Made by a program: the position numbers and the translations under genes
Assembly (NCBI GenBank): GCA_030077755.1
Contig: JAQJZZ010000007.1
Location: 1,860,001-1,924,000 of the forward strand
Origin: Filosporella fistucella
Taxonomy: Eukaryota > Ascomycota > Leotiomycetes > Helotiales
Direction of reading: 5' to 3'
Length of the DNA: 64,000 nt
Notes under the pieces: generated by a model
Told to the model about the DNA's origin: nothing
Database searches by the model: none
The model's input: only the letters and a program-made list of their open reading frames with translations
Shown here: positions 23,658-35,032 of the stretch, in pieces
Position numbering within the stretch: position 1 is the first letter of the stretch
Layout: every line of letters begins with the position of its first letter

Positions 23658-26600
23658 TTAGTTTTTGGGGTTGTTCTGGGGAGAAGGGAGGTTGAGAAGG
23701 AGAGAGGGAGAGGGAAAATGGAATAAGGGAAAGGGGATACTTACAGGTAAGAGAGCATGACAGCCAACTTGATTAGCGAGTGGGACGATGGATGTGAAAT
23801 CCGTGATGAGATAGCCTCTTGGTGCGTATGTACCGAGATAAATCATTCCTGTAATCATGTACTTAGCAAAGTTCCTCCATCTAGAATTAGAACCATGGAA
23901 GAGAAACTTACCACCAACAATCGGGATAATAATCAAGTACATATACTTAAAATCCTTGAAGATCTTATCAAGACCAACTCTGAAGCCCGTCGTCTCCAAT
24001 TCCTTAGCCGTTGCAGTCCACTCCATATTAATGCTCAAGAAATGGCACAAGATTGCAGTCGTGAGATGCAAACTGATGCCTCCAAAAAAGAGCACGAACA
24101 TGGGTGTCCATTTTACTGTTTCTACAAGAGACCAGAAGAAGACTTTTTGACCGAGTCGGTGACGTAACATAGCGAAAGCGAGGGGAGAGAGCACGTTGAA
24201 GATCACGGCCATACCGACGAAAATTTTCCAGGAGGTGAGGTAGAATTGATCGATGTCGTCGTTGAACCAACCAGTCATGATATAGTTTGCTAGTGTGAGA
24301 GGAACGGCGCAGGCGATGGCGTAGTCTATTTTGTGATTCATTAGCAGATGTTCTCGAGTTGAGGTCAGGATAAAAGGAGGGGTGGAATCTAGGTGGGAGA
24401 AAACGTACAGGTTCCAATGTAAGCCAAAATCGTGATCTTCGAAGTAATCTTGATATTGCTGAAGAGGAAACGCCAGAAGAGTCGCGTAAACGGTCCTTTG
24501 TACCATTTGTAAAGGGGGTTGAAGACCAATTCATTACAGCCGTACGCATATCTAGATTTCTAATCAGCACTATTTCGCAGCTTGAAAAGGAAGGGATCAT
24601 ACTTCTCCCAACGAGCAAGTTCATCGTAGACAGTCAAGGAAACACCTTCTTTGAAGCCGCCCTCGTGGTAAGTGGCCAGTCGGACGATAAAATTGTTCAT
24701 TTGCAGACGGAGAGACATGTCGAAATCCTCGGAAACGTGATCTGGATTCGTCAGCACGGAGCCTAGGACTTGGGAAGGGTGACTTACCATCAGACCAGAA
24801 GATTGTCTTGCCATCTCGTTCGTATGATACGCTTTGAACTGCTTTCCAGCGAAGGAACGCGTTGTGACCAACGAACTGAAATCGTTAGTGTGGTCGATAA
24901 TTAGTGAAAAAAGAATCCTTACAGGAGCGCAATCACCGTTACCAACAGCGAATTGAATGGATATGTAAATGAGATTGGTGAAATAAGTGACTGCGTCGTT
25001 AGCTTTGTCCTCAAATAGGATAGATGATACATACTGCCATTCTCAAACACATTGTGAGCAACCTGCATAACTCCAGACGCATGTTGCAAGATAGCAACTT
25101 CGGGACTCTCATGCATTTCCAATGCACCGAGCATGAGACAATCCTCAGGCTACTTTTGTCAGCATAATTGTAGATGAGAAAGGAGTTCAACATACGACTC
25201 GGGTATCAGAATCAATAATCAAAATAATCTCGCCAATGCGCACATTGCCAGCTGCCCATGTACGTCCTTCATCTTGATCGATACAAGTCTCGAGCGCGCG
25301 CTGATACAAGACGTTCTCCTCTTCTACTGTAAAGTCTTCAGGCGATCGTCCTGTTTCGGCGCAGACGGCTGAGATGAGACGAAGCAATTCATCTTCGACT
25401 CGGATGGAGAAATCAAGACAGTAGTTCATATTGGAAGCCTTTTTGAATTGACCCTTCCGGAGGAAACCTTCCGGGTTATCGGGATGGGTCTTTGCGCGTT
25501 GCCACCACTTTTTCTTAGAGTACGTGTGTTTTGGACGAGCGCAGTACCCGATGTTGTGTAGCTCATAGTATGCTTTGCGCGCTCTGTGGATGATTAGAAT
25601 ATGAACCTTTTATCAGAAAAAAGCGTGACTTACTCGGCCATCTCAGGATCAATTGCTTGCATTCCATCTTCATTAACATAAATGGACGCGGTTCCTCCTT
25701 GAGCTTCGTAATACTTAATTGCTTTCATCAAACTCTCGACAGTTGGAATGATGACACTTTTCAGTCAGCTGAGTCCAAATTACTCTGAACATGCAACATA
25801 CCCTTTAAGACCCTCCTTGTAAACTGGCATCTGAATCGTGATATGCGGCAGCTCCAAATCCGGGTATCTGCCTCGCTTTGGTGGTTTGGCTGCAAAAGTC
25901 AATCTCCTGATCACAACTCCCGAACTCAATTGCCTTACCAGAGTAGAATCGTGAATTGCCACGAACATATGTGAGCGGTCCAAACAATTGGAACAAACTA
26001 CCCGCGATAACGACCATAAAAAACTACATGAGGAATTAGATCTTCGTTCAGCTGAGACAAAAAGAAAAAGGCGTTGCACGAACCAATGAAAAAACCGCGA
26101 AAATCGGCACGGTCGCCACCTGAGAATTGTCAGCCGCTATCGCTATGTGAGGGGTATAAGGTGAGCCTCACCAGTGCAAATCTAAGCATTCCTTTATCCC
26201 ACTGATATTCGGTGATGAGCTGGAATTGTTAGCGATTTTCGGTTTTCACGAAGCAAAATTTGAGCGCGTACTCTGGCAACGCAAAGCATCTCAACAAAGA
26301 CGACAAGTGTCATCGCAACACCAACTACACACGCATGAATGAGAAGGAATGGTCGCTCCGGAGCCTCGGCCGCTTCAGTATCTGGATCGAAATGGGTGTC
26401 TTTATTTTCTTCGCGCATGATGGCCGCTTGAATGATACCCATCTTTTCTGAGAACTCGGGGTCGGAGCTGATAGCTGATTCTCGACCTGGGGTTTGCGCA
26501 ACTGGTGGTGTCATTGAGTGGTATGGCGAAGTTGCTGTCATTGTTCCAATATGAGAACCCCATATCTGATGACTTTTTAGCAAAAACATTTCAAATCATT

Positions 26601-27251
26601 CAATTGACCTACTATTCCCACGAGAATGCCCTCGATATCAGCACCGTGGGTGAGAATACCCTCAACAGAGTCATTCCACACCAAAACCAATCTCTCCTCT
26701 CTCAATATACACACGTATGATTTCTTTGTCACAGTGGATTTGCCCGAGGCAAGATGCCTCAGCGATTGAACAATTGGAATTTTCAACCCTCTCGGCGCAA
26801 CTTGGATCTCGGTCTGGAAAGGACTGATCTGATCCATCAAGGCCGAAGTAATTTCAGAAGACATGGTGAAAGCGCATTTGCAATTCAAGGATTGTAGAAC
26901 TCTGTAAAGATCGTGGTCCATGGTGGGCGGCTCAGTTGAATAGTTTCCATCTGGAAGTCGGACAGCGACTCCAGTCCAAGTGGCATCGTTGATCATTCCC
27001 TCCTCGTCTTCGATCGGTATGAGCCATTTTGCTGAAGTACAGCGACGGTAGAGATATTTTGTTACCTGTTGAACATATTAGTATTGAGTTAATCTATCTT
27101 GAGGCTCTTTAGAACGTCATACCAACAAATGTTTATCATTACTCCCCGCAGACCCTGTACTGACGATACTTCCTGGTCGCTCCATCATGGGTGGACGTGC
27201 CAGACGCATGCTGGACATCTCGCCGGTAGAGACTGGGGATTCGCTTGCCAT
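23658..27251 (-). CDS. GT2: Family 2 glycosyltransferase, fungal GT2 type, multipass membrane protein
   Basis: Sixteen exons close to 931 aa: 27251..27123, 27065..26613, 26565..26272, 26219..26172, 26119..26084, 26023..25939, 25889..25802, 25756..25634, 25583..25196, 25149..25035, 24990..24923, 24875..24788, 24741..24603, 24551..24409, 24325..23745 and 23675..23658. Motifs: HITIQMPVYKEGL opens the GT-A fold; IILIIDSDTRVPEDCL carries the D-x-D; DHVSEDFDMSLRLQ carries the catalytic ED; ARWEKYAYG is the (Q/R)xxRW-like motif. Two membrane segments precede the catalytic domain (VVGVAMTLVVFVEML and MVVIAGSLFQLFG); several follow it. The architecture matches the conserved GT2 protein of Zymoseptoria and Fusarium, needed for hyphal growth on solid surfaces and for infection; it presumably makes or exports a surface polysaccharide. 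It is not a chitin synthase: the QRRRW motif is missing. The symbol is by resemblance. Confidence 0.9.
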
Positions 27252-29990
27252 GATTCAGAAAAGTGAATTGTCGAAAGTACAAAGAATCAACAAGAAACAA
27301 CGAGGATCATATTCAACCGGATAGTACAGAGCAATCAACAAAACAAATCGAGAAGCATGTGGTGGGGAAATTTCGAGACGTCCAGTTTCAATATTCCGCT
27401 TGCCAGCTCAGCTCAAACCGTTAGGCTGGAAGAGAAGAGTGATATCGGAGGCTATTGCACGGCTGAGCTGATGAAAGACACGGGAAAAGATTGCTCGAGC
27501 CCGATGAATGGGTCGGTGTGAAAGTTTGGGAGAGGGAAGCTCTGGACTTGATCGTATTCGTGGCGATGATGCACGTCAAGGCTCCCTGTTGCTGCAGCAA
27601 GAGCTATGGGACCTTGATGGCACCTTAACTTTTTTGGAAGCGGGAAGTCCGAATAGGCACACACAATTTGGATTGGGATATGTGGGAGGTTGGTGGATAA
27701 GAATAGCATCGGTGACTGGAGATCTGAACGTCGACCTTGAGACGCGGGCACCAAATTCCATGTCGAGATGGCTTCAAGGGGCCTTGTACGTGGCATGGAT
27801 CCATGTATACCCCCACCTCAATTGGAGGGTGCGGCGAATAGCTCAACGTCTGGAAATCTCGACCACATGGAGGAATGTCCGGAGAGATTTGAGTCTCGGC
27901 GTCACTAGTTACCTCTCACCGATTCCAAGGCCTTTTGAAGCAGGGAAATGGGTTTCGGGATATGAAAGCGTCAAGATAAGAGTATTGAAAAGACCTGAAG
28001 CAGGAGGACTGCATATCGGCCAAGCTGAATCTCCCCGTATGCCATTGCTGTCAATGTCAGTCTCACGTTGAACGCCATGTTCAGTCTGCAACCATGCCAC
28101 CCAAGATGCAAGTGGAGATAACACATTATGAAATGGTCGGGAGGTCGGTGCGGAATACCACCTAAAGGTGTTGATGTTCTCCATGGAGGAGATACGGGAC
28201 TGCCATTTACTGGGAGCTAGGCCTTGACTGAGAGTATGGACATGGAGGATATGAAGCTAGTCCGTGAAGGAGAGGAATAGCGAAGGAAGGCATGTAGACC
28301 TGGCAGCGGTCTGGGTTAGTGGAGGGTAATTTTCCGCGCGCTTGATGCCCATGTTGTTGTAGCTTATGCCTACCCTACCCTGTCTTTTCCCCCTGCTCGC
28401 CTTACCCCTTTGTGTGAAACTGGTCGAAACGAAACTCCAGGCTTTTCAGCAGCTTATCTGAGTGCACATTGCACAGGAGTTTTTACGAGGAGGCCGGCGC
28501 TCGGGCCAAATTAACAACCAAGCAACAAAGACAAAAACGGTTCGGTGGCGGTAGAAACCGTCCCGTGTTATCGGTTGTGTCGCCGAAGATAGATTGTACA
28601 GAAGAGCTGGCAGCCAGCGGTACACATGCGGTTGTATACGGGACGGATAGATATTGCCACCGGGACAGAGTAGCGAGGTCAATATACGGGCTGTTGTGTA
28701 CCAATATACTTGTGTGGTTATGTGCTATACTGGGAGGTATATTGGTAGTACAGATTGTACCTCACCTCCCACCAAGCGACCTGTTCACGATGTTGTAATT
28801 GTCGTGAGGGTGGTCTGATGCGATGTGGGCTTGTAGCCAGCTGCCATTGTCAGTGCCAGCTACTGCATCGATTCTGCAATACTGCAAGCCTGACATTTGC
28901 TGGGAAGTGAGTGTGCTGCGTGTAATATAGCAGTAGCATGTGCATGAGAAGGGATGGTACTGTACAACCTGCACAATACGGACGTAAAGGAGACGTAAGT
29001 ACCAGTACCAAAACAAGTACCAGTGAACTAACCTGCACTATAATACCTTACGGTCAATACAAGCAGCAGCAAGCAATTCGAAGCCTTGATGCAAGCTTAT
29101 GTGCGTTGTTAGTGCCTTGATTCTTGTGTTTGTCGTGGTGGAGTTTGTTGATTCTGCTTGATTGTTCCTGTCAGCATTATGTGCATTTGCTTGCTTTCTT
29201 GCTTTCCATCTCATCTTGGCTTCTTCTGTCGTCAGCCGGGGTGAGATTCCCGAAGCGTATGGTGGATATCTTGGCGCCAAGGTCTAACGTCTTCCATTCC
29301 GCTGGCCGCACCAACACCAGCATCAGACACACCCATTTTCCAAGCTCCCCCGTTTCCCATTCTCGACCACCTTCACTTCCTACGGCTTTACTTGGATATC
29401 TACGCTTCAACCTCACACATCATACCATCTCCATCGTTTTCGGAATTAATTTCCTCCCAGCGAGCCGCCTTGCTATCCTAGTATTTTGATGCACTGTTGC
29501 GGAGATGATCTGTGCCGTATTCGATGCCAAACAACTGTAAACTCCAAAAGAGGTCGGATCACGCATTATTCAGCTTCATCTCATCAGCCCCTCGATCATT
29601 CCAATTCAACAATATTTCGGTACGCCGTGCAGGGTCAGGATTAGGCTCACCAGGCTCAGGCACCCTAGCACGCCTCTCAGGGGTCATATGCAATACTCAT
29701 GGATGCTGCATTGTGGCTTTCCATTTTCACGGTTTGTTGTCTGCACGATACGGGGTTCAATAGTATCAGCGTTTCTTATCAGTGAAAATGTTCAAGACCC
29801 TTTCCCGTTATCTTGGTCAGTCTATCTTTTGTTGATGGTTCAATTTATTATTGTTCTTAGGGAAGACACATAAGCCGAGTCGGTGAAAGCTATCGTACCG
29901 AGGTTAGTCTCTATTGTTGGAAGAAGGTACTTTCTTCCGGATCTTCTTTGAACATCCTGGTGAAGTTATCCTGGTGGTCGACATTTGAAG
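27252..29990. other. Long divergent spacer between GT2 and GH16 genes
   Basis: About 2.7 kb. A 187-codon plus-strand frame (27508-28071) has no domain, signal or splice partner and lies where the GT2 promoter and 5' UTR are expected. The rest (28100-29990) shows only short frames. Large upstream regions are common for developmentally regulated mould genes. Confidence 0.4.
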
Positions 29991-31929
29991 ATGTCGTACT
30001 CAAGTTCTCTGCTCGTTTCTGAAACCCCTCCTCATCTGATATCCAATACACCTGGAAGAGAATCATCAATCAGTGGTAAGTCAATTGATTTCAGATGCGT
30101 CGGTCGACAAAGTGCTAATATTTCAGCTCCTCGTCAGCGTCGTTTCAAAAGTGCAAGATTATTGGGAGAGTGAGTTACTTCTTCCAAATTCTATTCCATT
30201 GACTCATTATCTAGGTACGAGAAACCATGGATAGAGGACTGGAAAAATGGGAAGCAGGGGAAGAAGATGAGACTTTCTTATCGAACAAAGGATTCAATGA
30301 TTTTCTGGTTTTCAATCTTCCTTGGATTCGCAGTAGGAGCAATCATGTGCTGGCGAGGGTACACTTCGGTGTCGAATTTTCAAGTGAGTGTTTTCAATAG
30401 GAAAAAGACTCGAGTTAATGAGATCAGTATTGTTTGATTATGGAGGACGATTTTAAGAAGATTGATACCGACATTTGGGGTTATGAGATTCAGCGCGGTG
30501 GTTTTGGGTATGCACTCCAGATTTTATTTTTGATTTTCAACCTCTCGAAACTCACCCTCCAATTTATATTGCAACTCTAACAATCACAGAACTGGTTCTT
30601 TCGACTGGACCACCAATGACCCAAAGAACGTGTTTGTTGACGGCGAGGGTCTCCACATTGTTCCAACTTTGACCACAGAAACCACCGATATCACTCCAGA
30701 GCAGATTCTTGATGGCTACACTCTCAATCTCACGACTCAAGGAATCTGCACGTCTCCCGATCCATTCGCAAGTTGCTCAATTTACAGCAACAAAACGAGC
30801 GGAGATATCATCAACCCAGTTCGAAGTGCAAGATTGACAACGAAAGGGAAGAAATCAATCAAGTATGGAAGAGTGGAGGTGGTTGCAAAAATGCCAGTGA
30901 GTTTCAAATCTCTACTTGTTGATTTAAATCTGACAATCCGAAGGTAGGTGATTGGCTCTGGCCCGCGATTTGGATGATGCCCGAAAACTCAGTTTACGGT
31001 GACTGGCCTGCTTCAGGAGAAATCGACATTGCAGAATCCCGAGGAAACAATGGGGACGATTATCCAACTGGTGGAAGAGACAGTTTGATTTCAGCTATGC
31101 ATTGGGGTCCTATCCCAGCAGTTGATGCATTCTACAAGACAAATGGAAAGCATAATCTGCGAAGAACAGATTATTCGAAATCATGGAACACTTATGGATT
31201 GGAATGGAGTGAGAAGTATATTTTCACATACATCAACTCGAGATTATTGGTCAGTATCTCCTCTTTGAAGTAATTTGATACAGGCCTCTAATTCAAAACA
31301 GCAAGTCTTCTTCGTCACTTTCAATGACGGCCACAAGAACATGTGGGACCGTGGAAAATTCGGTCAAGACATCGTCAACAACTCTGCTCTCCACGATCCC
31401 TGGTCGCAAACCGGAGCTCACAACACACCATTCGATCAGCCCTTCTACCTCATTCTCAACGTAGCAGTCGGAGGCACAAATGGGTTTTTCCCGTAAGTCT
31501 CCCATTCTCTGATCTCCTCATTCCTGTTTCATTTGGCACGCGCGTGAACATCTTCCGTACCTTCTGTACCTGGGTTCGCAAGAACCCTGAGCACCTCTCA
31601 GCCCTGAGAATATTGCCACCCTATTTCCGGGAAGACAGCACGCACATCAGATCATCAAAGCTAATTGCGAGACGCACAGTGATCAAAAAGGCAACAAACC
31701 CTGGTAAGCCTCCCCCTTCTATATCCCTAGCAATGTGGAGGTACTCTCCGATATATTGCAGTAGACTAACTTCTTGATGTGTTTCAGGGGAGATAAATCG
31801 CTTTCAGCACAGAGAGAGTTTTGGAATGCATCCAAGATTTGGTATCCGACGTGGGGGAATGGAACAGCGAGGGGGTTGAGTGTCAAGAGTGTAAAGATGT
31901 GGAGTGAAGGCGCTTGTGGGTCTAAGTAA
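29991..31929 (+). CDS. Membrane-anchored glycoside hydrolase family 16 protein (beta-glucan-active type)
   Basis: Nine exons, 29991..30075, 30127..30169, 30215..30383, 30428..30507, 30590..30896, 30944..31249, 31302..31492, 31680..31703 and 31788..31929, give 420 aa; exon 8 is a 24-nt micro-exon (DQKGNKPW). A short cytosolic N-terminus is followed by one membrane segment at about residues 50-68 (FWFSIFLGFAVGAIMCW), so it is a type II membrane protein with the catalytic domain outside. The GH16 active site is SGEIDIAESRGNNG (E-x-D-x-x-E with nucleophile and acid/base). Upstream strands read GRVEVVAKMP and WLWPAIWMMPENS. The sequence resembles the beta-1,3-glucan-binding/glucanase branch, not Crh transglycosylases or Kre6. 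A role in wall beta-glucan cleavage or remodelling is inferred. Confidence 0.9.
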
Positions 31930-32439
31930 GTACTACTCACGGAGGATATATCTTCCAAAAAGACGTGGTGGTTATTGAGAGGGGACGTGGAAAGCGGGTA
32001 TATAATTTGATTCCTTGGTATAGAAGGCGGCGGGCGCTATTAGGAAAGGAGCGAATCTTGTCTCATGTTTACCTACCATTTCACATTTACTATCTAGTAT
32101 TACCTCTACATACAGTACAAACATTAATGTACCTATAATATTGGCAATCCTGCTGCCACCTATCTTCTATTCTATGTATGCACTCCAGATCTCCCTTCTC
32201 ACCAATCCATTATCCACCTAGAAAAACAATAGATAACCTTACATATCTCTATATCCTCCCTCCTACCACCGTCCTCCATCCACCACAATAATTATGCACA
32301 CTTCGTACTCGCTACTCGCCTCACTCACAATCAAGGCACACTTCCCATCCATCCAGCAGTACACAACACAACAAAAACCAACAGATACCACCTTCCCTCG
32401 TTCCGACCTAAAGCTGCATCCAAAATACCAGGGTTCTTT

Positions 32440-32533
32440 CCCCTGTCATTCTTCCCCTGTTACAACGAAGCTCCCCTGTCTTTTCCCCTGTCACTGTCGG
32501 GGACCCTGGACGTATACCCTGTAAGTACAGGGG
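32440..32533. promoter_or_regulatory. Cluster of four CCCCTGT repeats and one inverted copy (STRE-like)
   Basis: CCCCTGT occurs at 32440-32446, 32454-32460, 32473-32479 and 32485-32491, with the inverse ACAGGGG at 32527-32533. CCCCT/AGGGG is the stress-response element read by Msn2/4-type zinc fingers in fungi. Five copies in 94 bp is well above chance, but no nearby start codon defines a target. Confidence 0.45.
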
Positions 32534-33398
32534 AGCAGTGAAGAAATGGCCTGGCAAGAGATAGCTGGCGTGTGGTTCGCTTACAAAGCATTTGGGTGAA
32601 GAGAGGAGTTGCAGCCTCTTTGTGTATTGTGAGGGAACTCGTAGGGTGAGGGACTTAGAGCGGATGAGGTTAGAGAGAGGGATTTTGCCCGAGAACTGGT
32701 AGAGGGATGGAATGTCACTGTTCTCTCTTAATGAACGCCATCTTAGGTACCCAAGCTAAGTTCAACGGTGTCAGGCGTTGCAGTAGATAGGTATTTTAGG
32801 TCGAGACTACGGGATTACGGGCCTGAGATATATCATCTCTTTTTACCGATGAGCTAAAAGTGCGATGATACTTTACTACTATACAGGAGTATGTGCACGA
32901 CGAAAAGCTTGATAGATTGTTTTAGTAATGGTTGTTTTATCATCAGCATCGAGAACTTAAAGCTTAAAGGACATTTTGGGAAGAGGGAATTAGAGGGGGG
33001 AAGGAAGGGTGTAGGTACACTCGCTAATCGCCATCTGCATTCATTAATCAGCTTTTAATTACGGAAGGAAGGTGAATTGAGATCGCGATGTGATCATGCG
33101 ATGTCTTCCTGCCTGTCTACGGAGGCATGTTATTTATTTTCCTTTGTTGGTAAATTACGCATTTCTTAGGTAGGGTAAGCAAGGCTCACATGCAAATATT
33201 TGTAACCATAAAACGTGTTTATTGACTTTCTTTCTGGAGTGGTAACCTCATGATATTGGGAGAGGTGGAAGATAAAAATAGATACAGCAGCCTCACTTTC
33301 TCAGCTTGTGTTTCCCAGACTACCAAGGCTATTTGACGATGAAAGCGGTGTAAGTTGTGCAAATACGGATGGAGGTACAGAAACACAACGCATCACAC

Positions 33399-33423
33399 CA
33401 CGATCACGATCACGATCACGATC
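33399..33423. repeat. Short tandem repeat, (CACGAT)4
   Basis: Four perfect copies of a six-base unit. Too short to imply function. Confidence 0.7.
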
Positions 33424-35032
33424 CTCAATTTCCAAAATGTGAATCCGGCATAGATATTCAACTCCCGCAAAAAGGAACGAGAGTAATTGCTCGATGCTAC
33501 ATACATCATATGTCTCACCCATTCCACAGTCTCACTCACTCAACTTAACCGAGAACTCATCACTCCCTCTCAGCTCCACCCCACTCTCATCAATCCAGCC
33601 CAGCCTTCAATTCTTCATAAAAAAAACGCCTTTGACTCACCACTGTTTTTCGGGAAGGGTACCTCGGGTTTACTTTTTCTCGCAGCCACTGCCACAAGTA
33701 GCCGTTTGCACATAGGCGAGGAAAACGCCACGAATTAAGTTTAGAATCAAGGATAATTCTCTGTCTTTACTTTTTCGGCGCGGTTTGGCGACGGGTATTT
33801 TGTTTTTCGCTGTTTTGCTTTTTGGGAACGGAAGGGAGGAGAGGGACGGACTGACACAAAACGTCGCGGGAATAGAGTTAAGCTCTGAGTCTGGCTACTT
33901 TGTTGTACTAGACAGTGGAGAGACAGCGGGGATGGGTGAACGGGGACTAGAATTAGGGGTTTCTTTAGGGTGTTTAGAGAATTGAGCTTATTTTTACGAC
34001 GACGTTTGCCACCATCTGAGTACAGTAGTGGTGATGGTAGTGCACATATTCATTATTAAAGTGGGAATTATGAATTCTGGATTCCTGCATAATCCATATA
34101 TGAAAGTAGCTAATGCAAGTAATAATTATGCATACAATAGTTCCATTCCTCCTATCCCTATCGAATAAGGTATGACTACCTACATACATACATACATAAA
34201 AATCAATTAATCTATCTATTTCTCCACATTTCCATCCCATCACCAGCAAAAAGGCCAGGACAACAATACTCAATCCAGTCGCACAAACACATTCCCATGT
34301 CCCTGGCGTTTGCTGACATGCATGCATGCAAACTGTACATGCCAAAAGTTCCATCACCAATAATTCCTGCCCGTCCGCCACATTCCGCTCTGTACTCCGT
34401 AGAGAAAAGCGACAACACACAGCCTCCTTACCGAGTCCATTCCCAACCCTGTTTTCGTGCCACGCCGTAGCGCTCACTATCACCATGGGATGAAGGGGCT
34501 ACTCATTCGGAAGAGGGCACTCGGAAGGCGCTCTGGAAATTCTTTGACGGTGAGCGTCGGCGCGGGAGAAACGGCTGGTGGGCTTCGAAGAGATAAAGGG
34601 GAGAGCCAATATCAGTTCATGGCCTACGGCTTGGCAGGCACCGAGGCCAGGGGTGTGCGATAAGCCTCGTATCCAGCCTGTGCTCATCACAAAGCTCAGT
34701 GATGGAACTGCATCTCTAGGCCCTGTCTATGCTAGGTCTCGGAGAGTAGTGAGAGAGCTTGGGAGATGATCTCAATGCTTACGAGGGGAAACGGTAAGTA
34801 GGTGAGTATCATGTCAGGACGGATGATTTGTGGGCTGAGATCTTCTCATAGGGATGTACACGTGAGGAGCTTGGGATTTTGTGGATGTTGGAAGCAGAAG
34901 AATATTTACTGGGTTGCCTTGGTTCTTTTTCTGTTTCCCTTCCTCTCTGTGTGTTGTTCGCCATTTGGGTTTGAGCGGTTTATACATTCGTTTTGTTGTT
35001 TGAATCGAAGGGTCTAGGATAGGAATTGCAAG

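Larger units (their letters stand above)
31930..35032. other. Long spacer with short repeats, no gene seen
   Basis: About 3.1 kb separating the GH16 gene from the WSC-oxidase gene. It contains the CCCCTGT cluster at 32440-32533, a short GATCAC tandem repeat at 33399-33423 and a CATA run near 34181-34200. Open frames are short and unconvincing. It could include an unannotated non-coding transcript, but nothing in the sequence proves that. Confidence 0.45.

Noticed and set aside
24000..24120. A possible short intron inside the GT2 C-terminal exon (around GGKFLFHGSNSRW)
   Set aside because: A GTAAGT...CTAG pair is there but the intron would be about 31 nt and would break the reading frame; reading through keeps the membrane segments intact.
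27508..28071. 187-codon open frame on the plus strand upstream of GT2
   Set aside because: No domain, signal or splice partner; composition looks like chance and it sits in the expected promoter/leader of the divergent GT2 gene.
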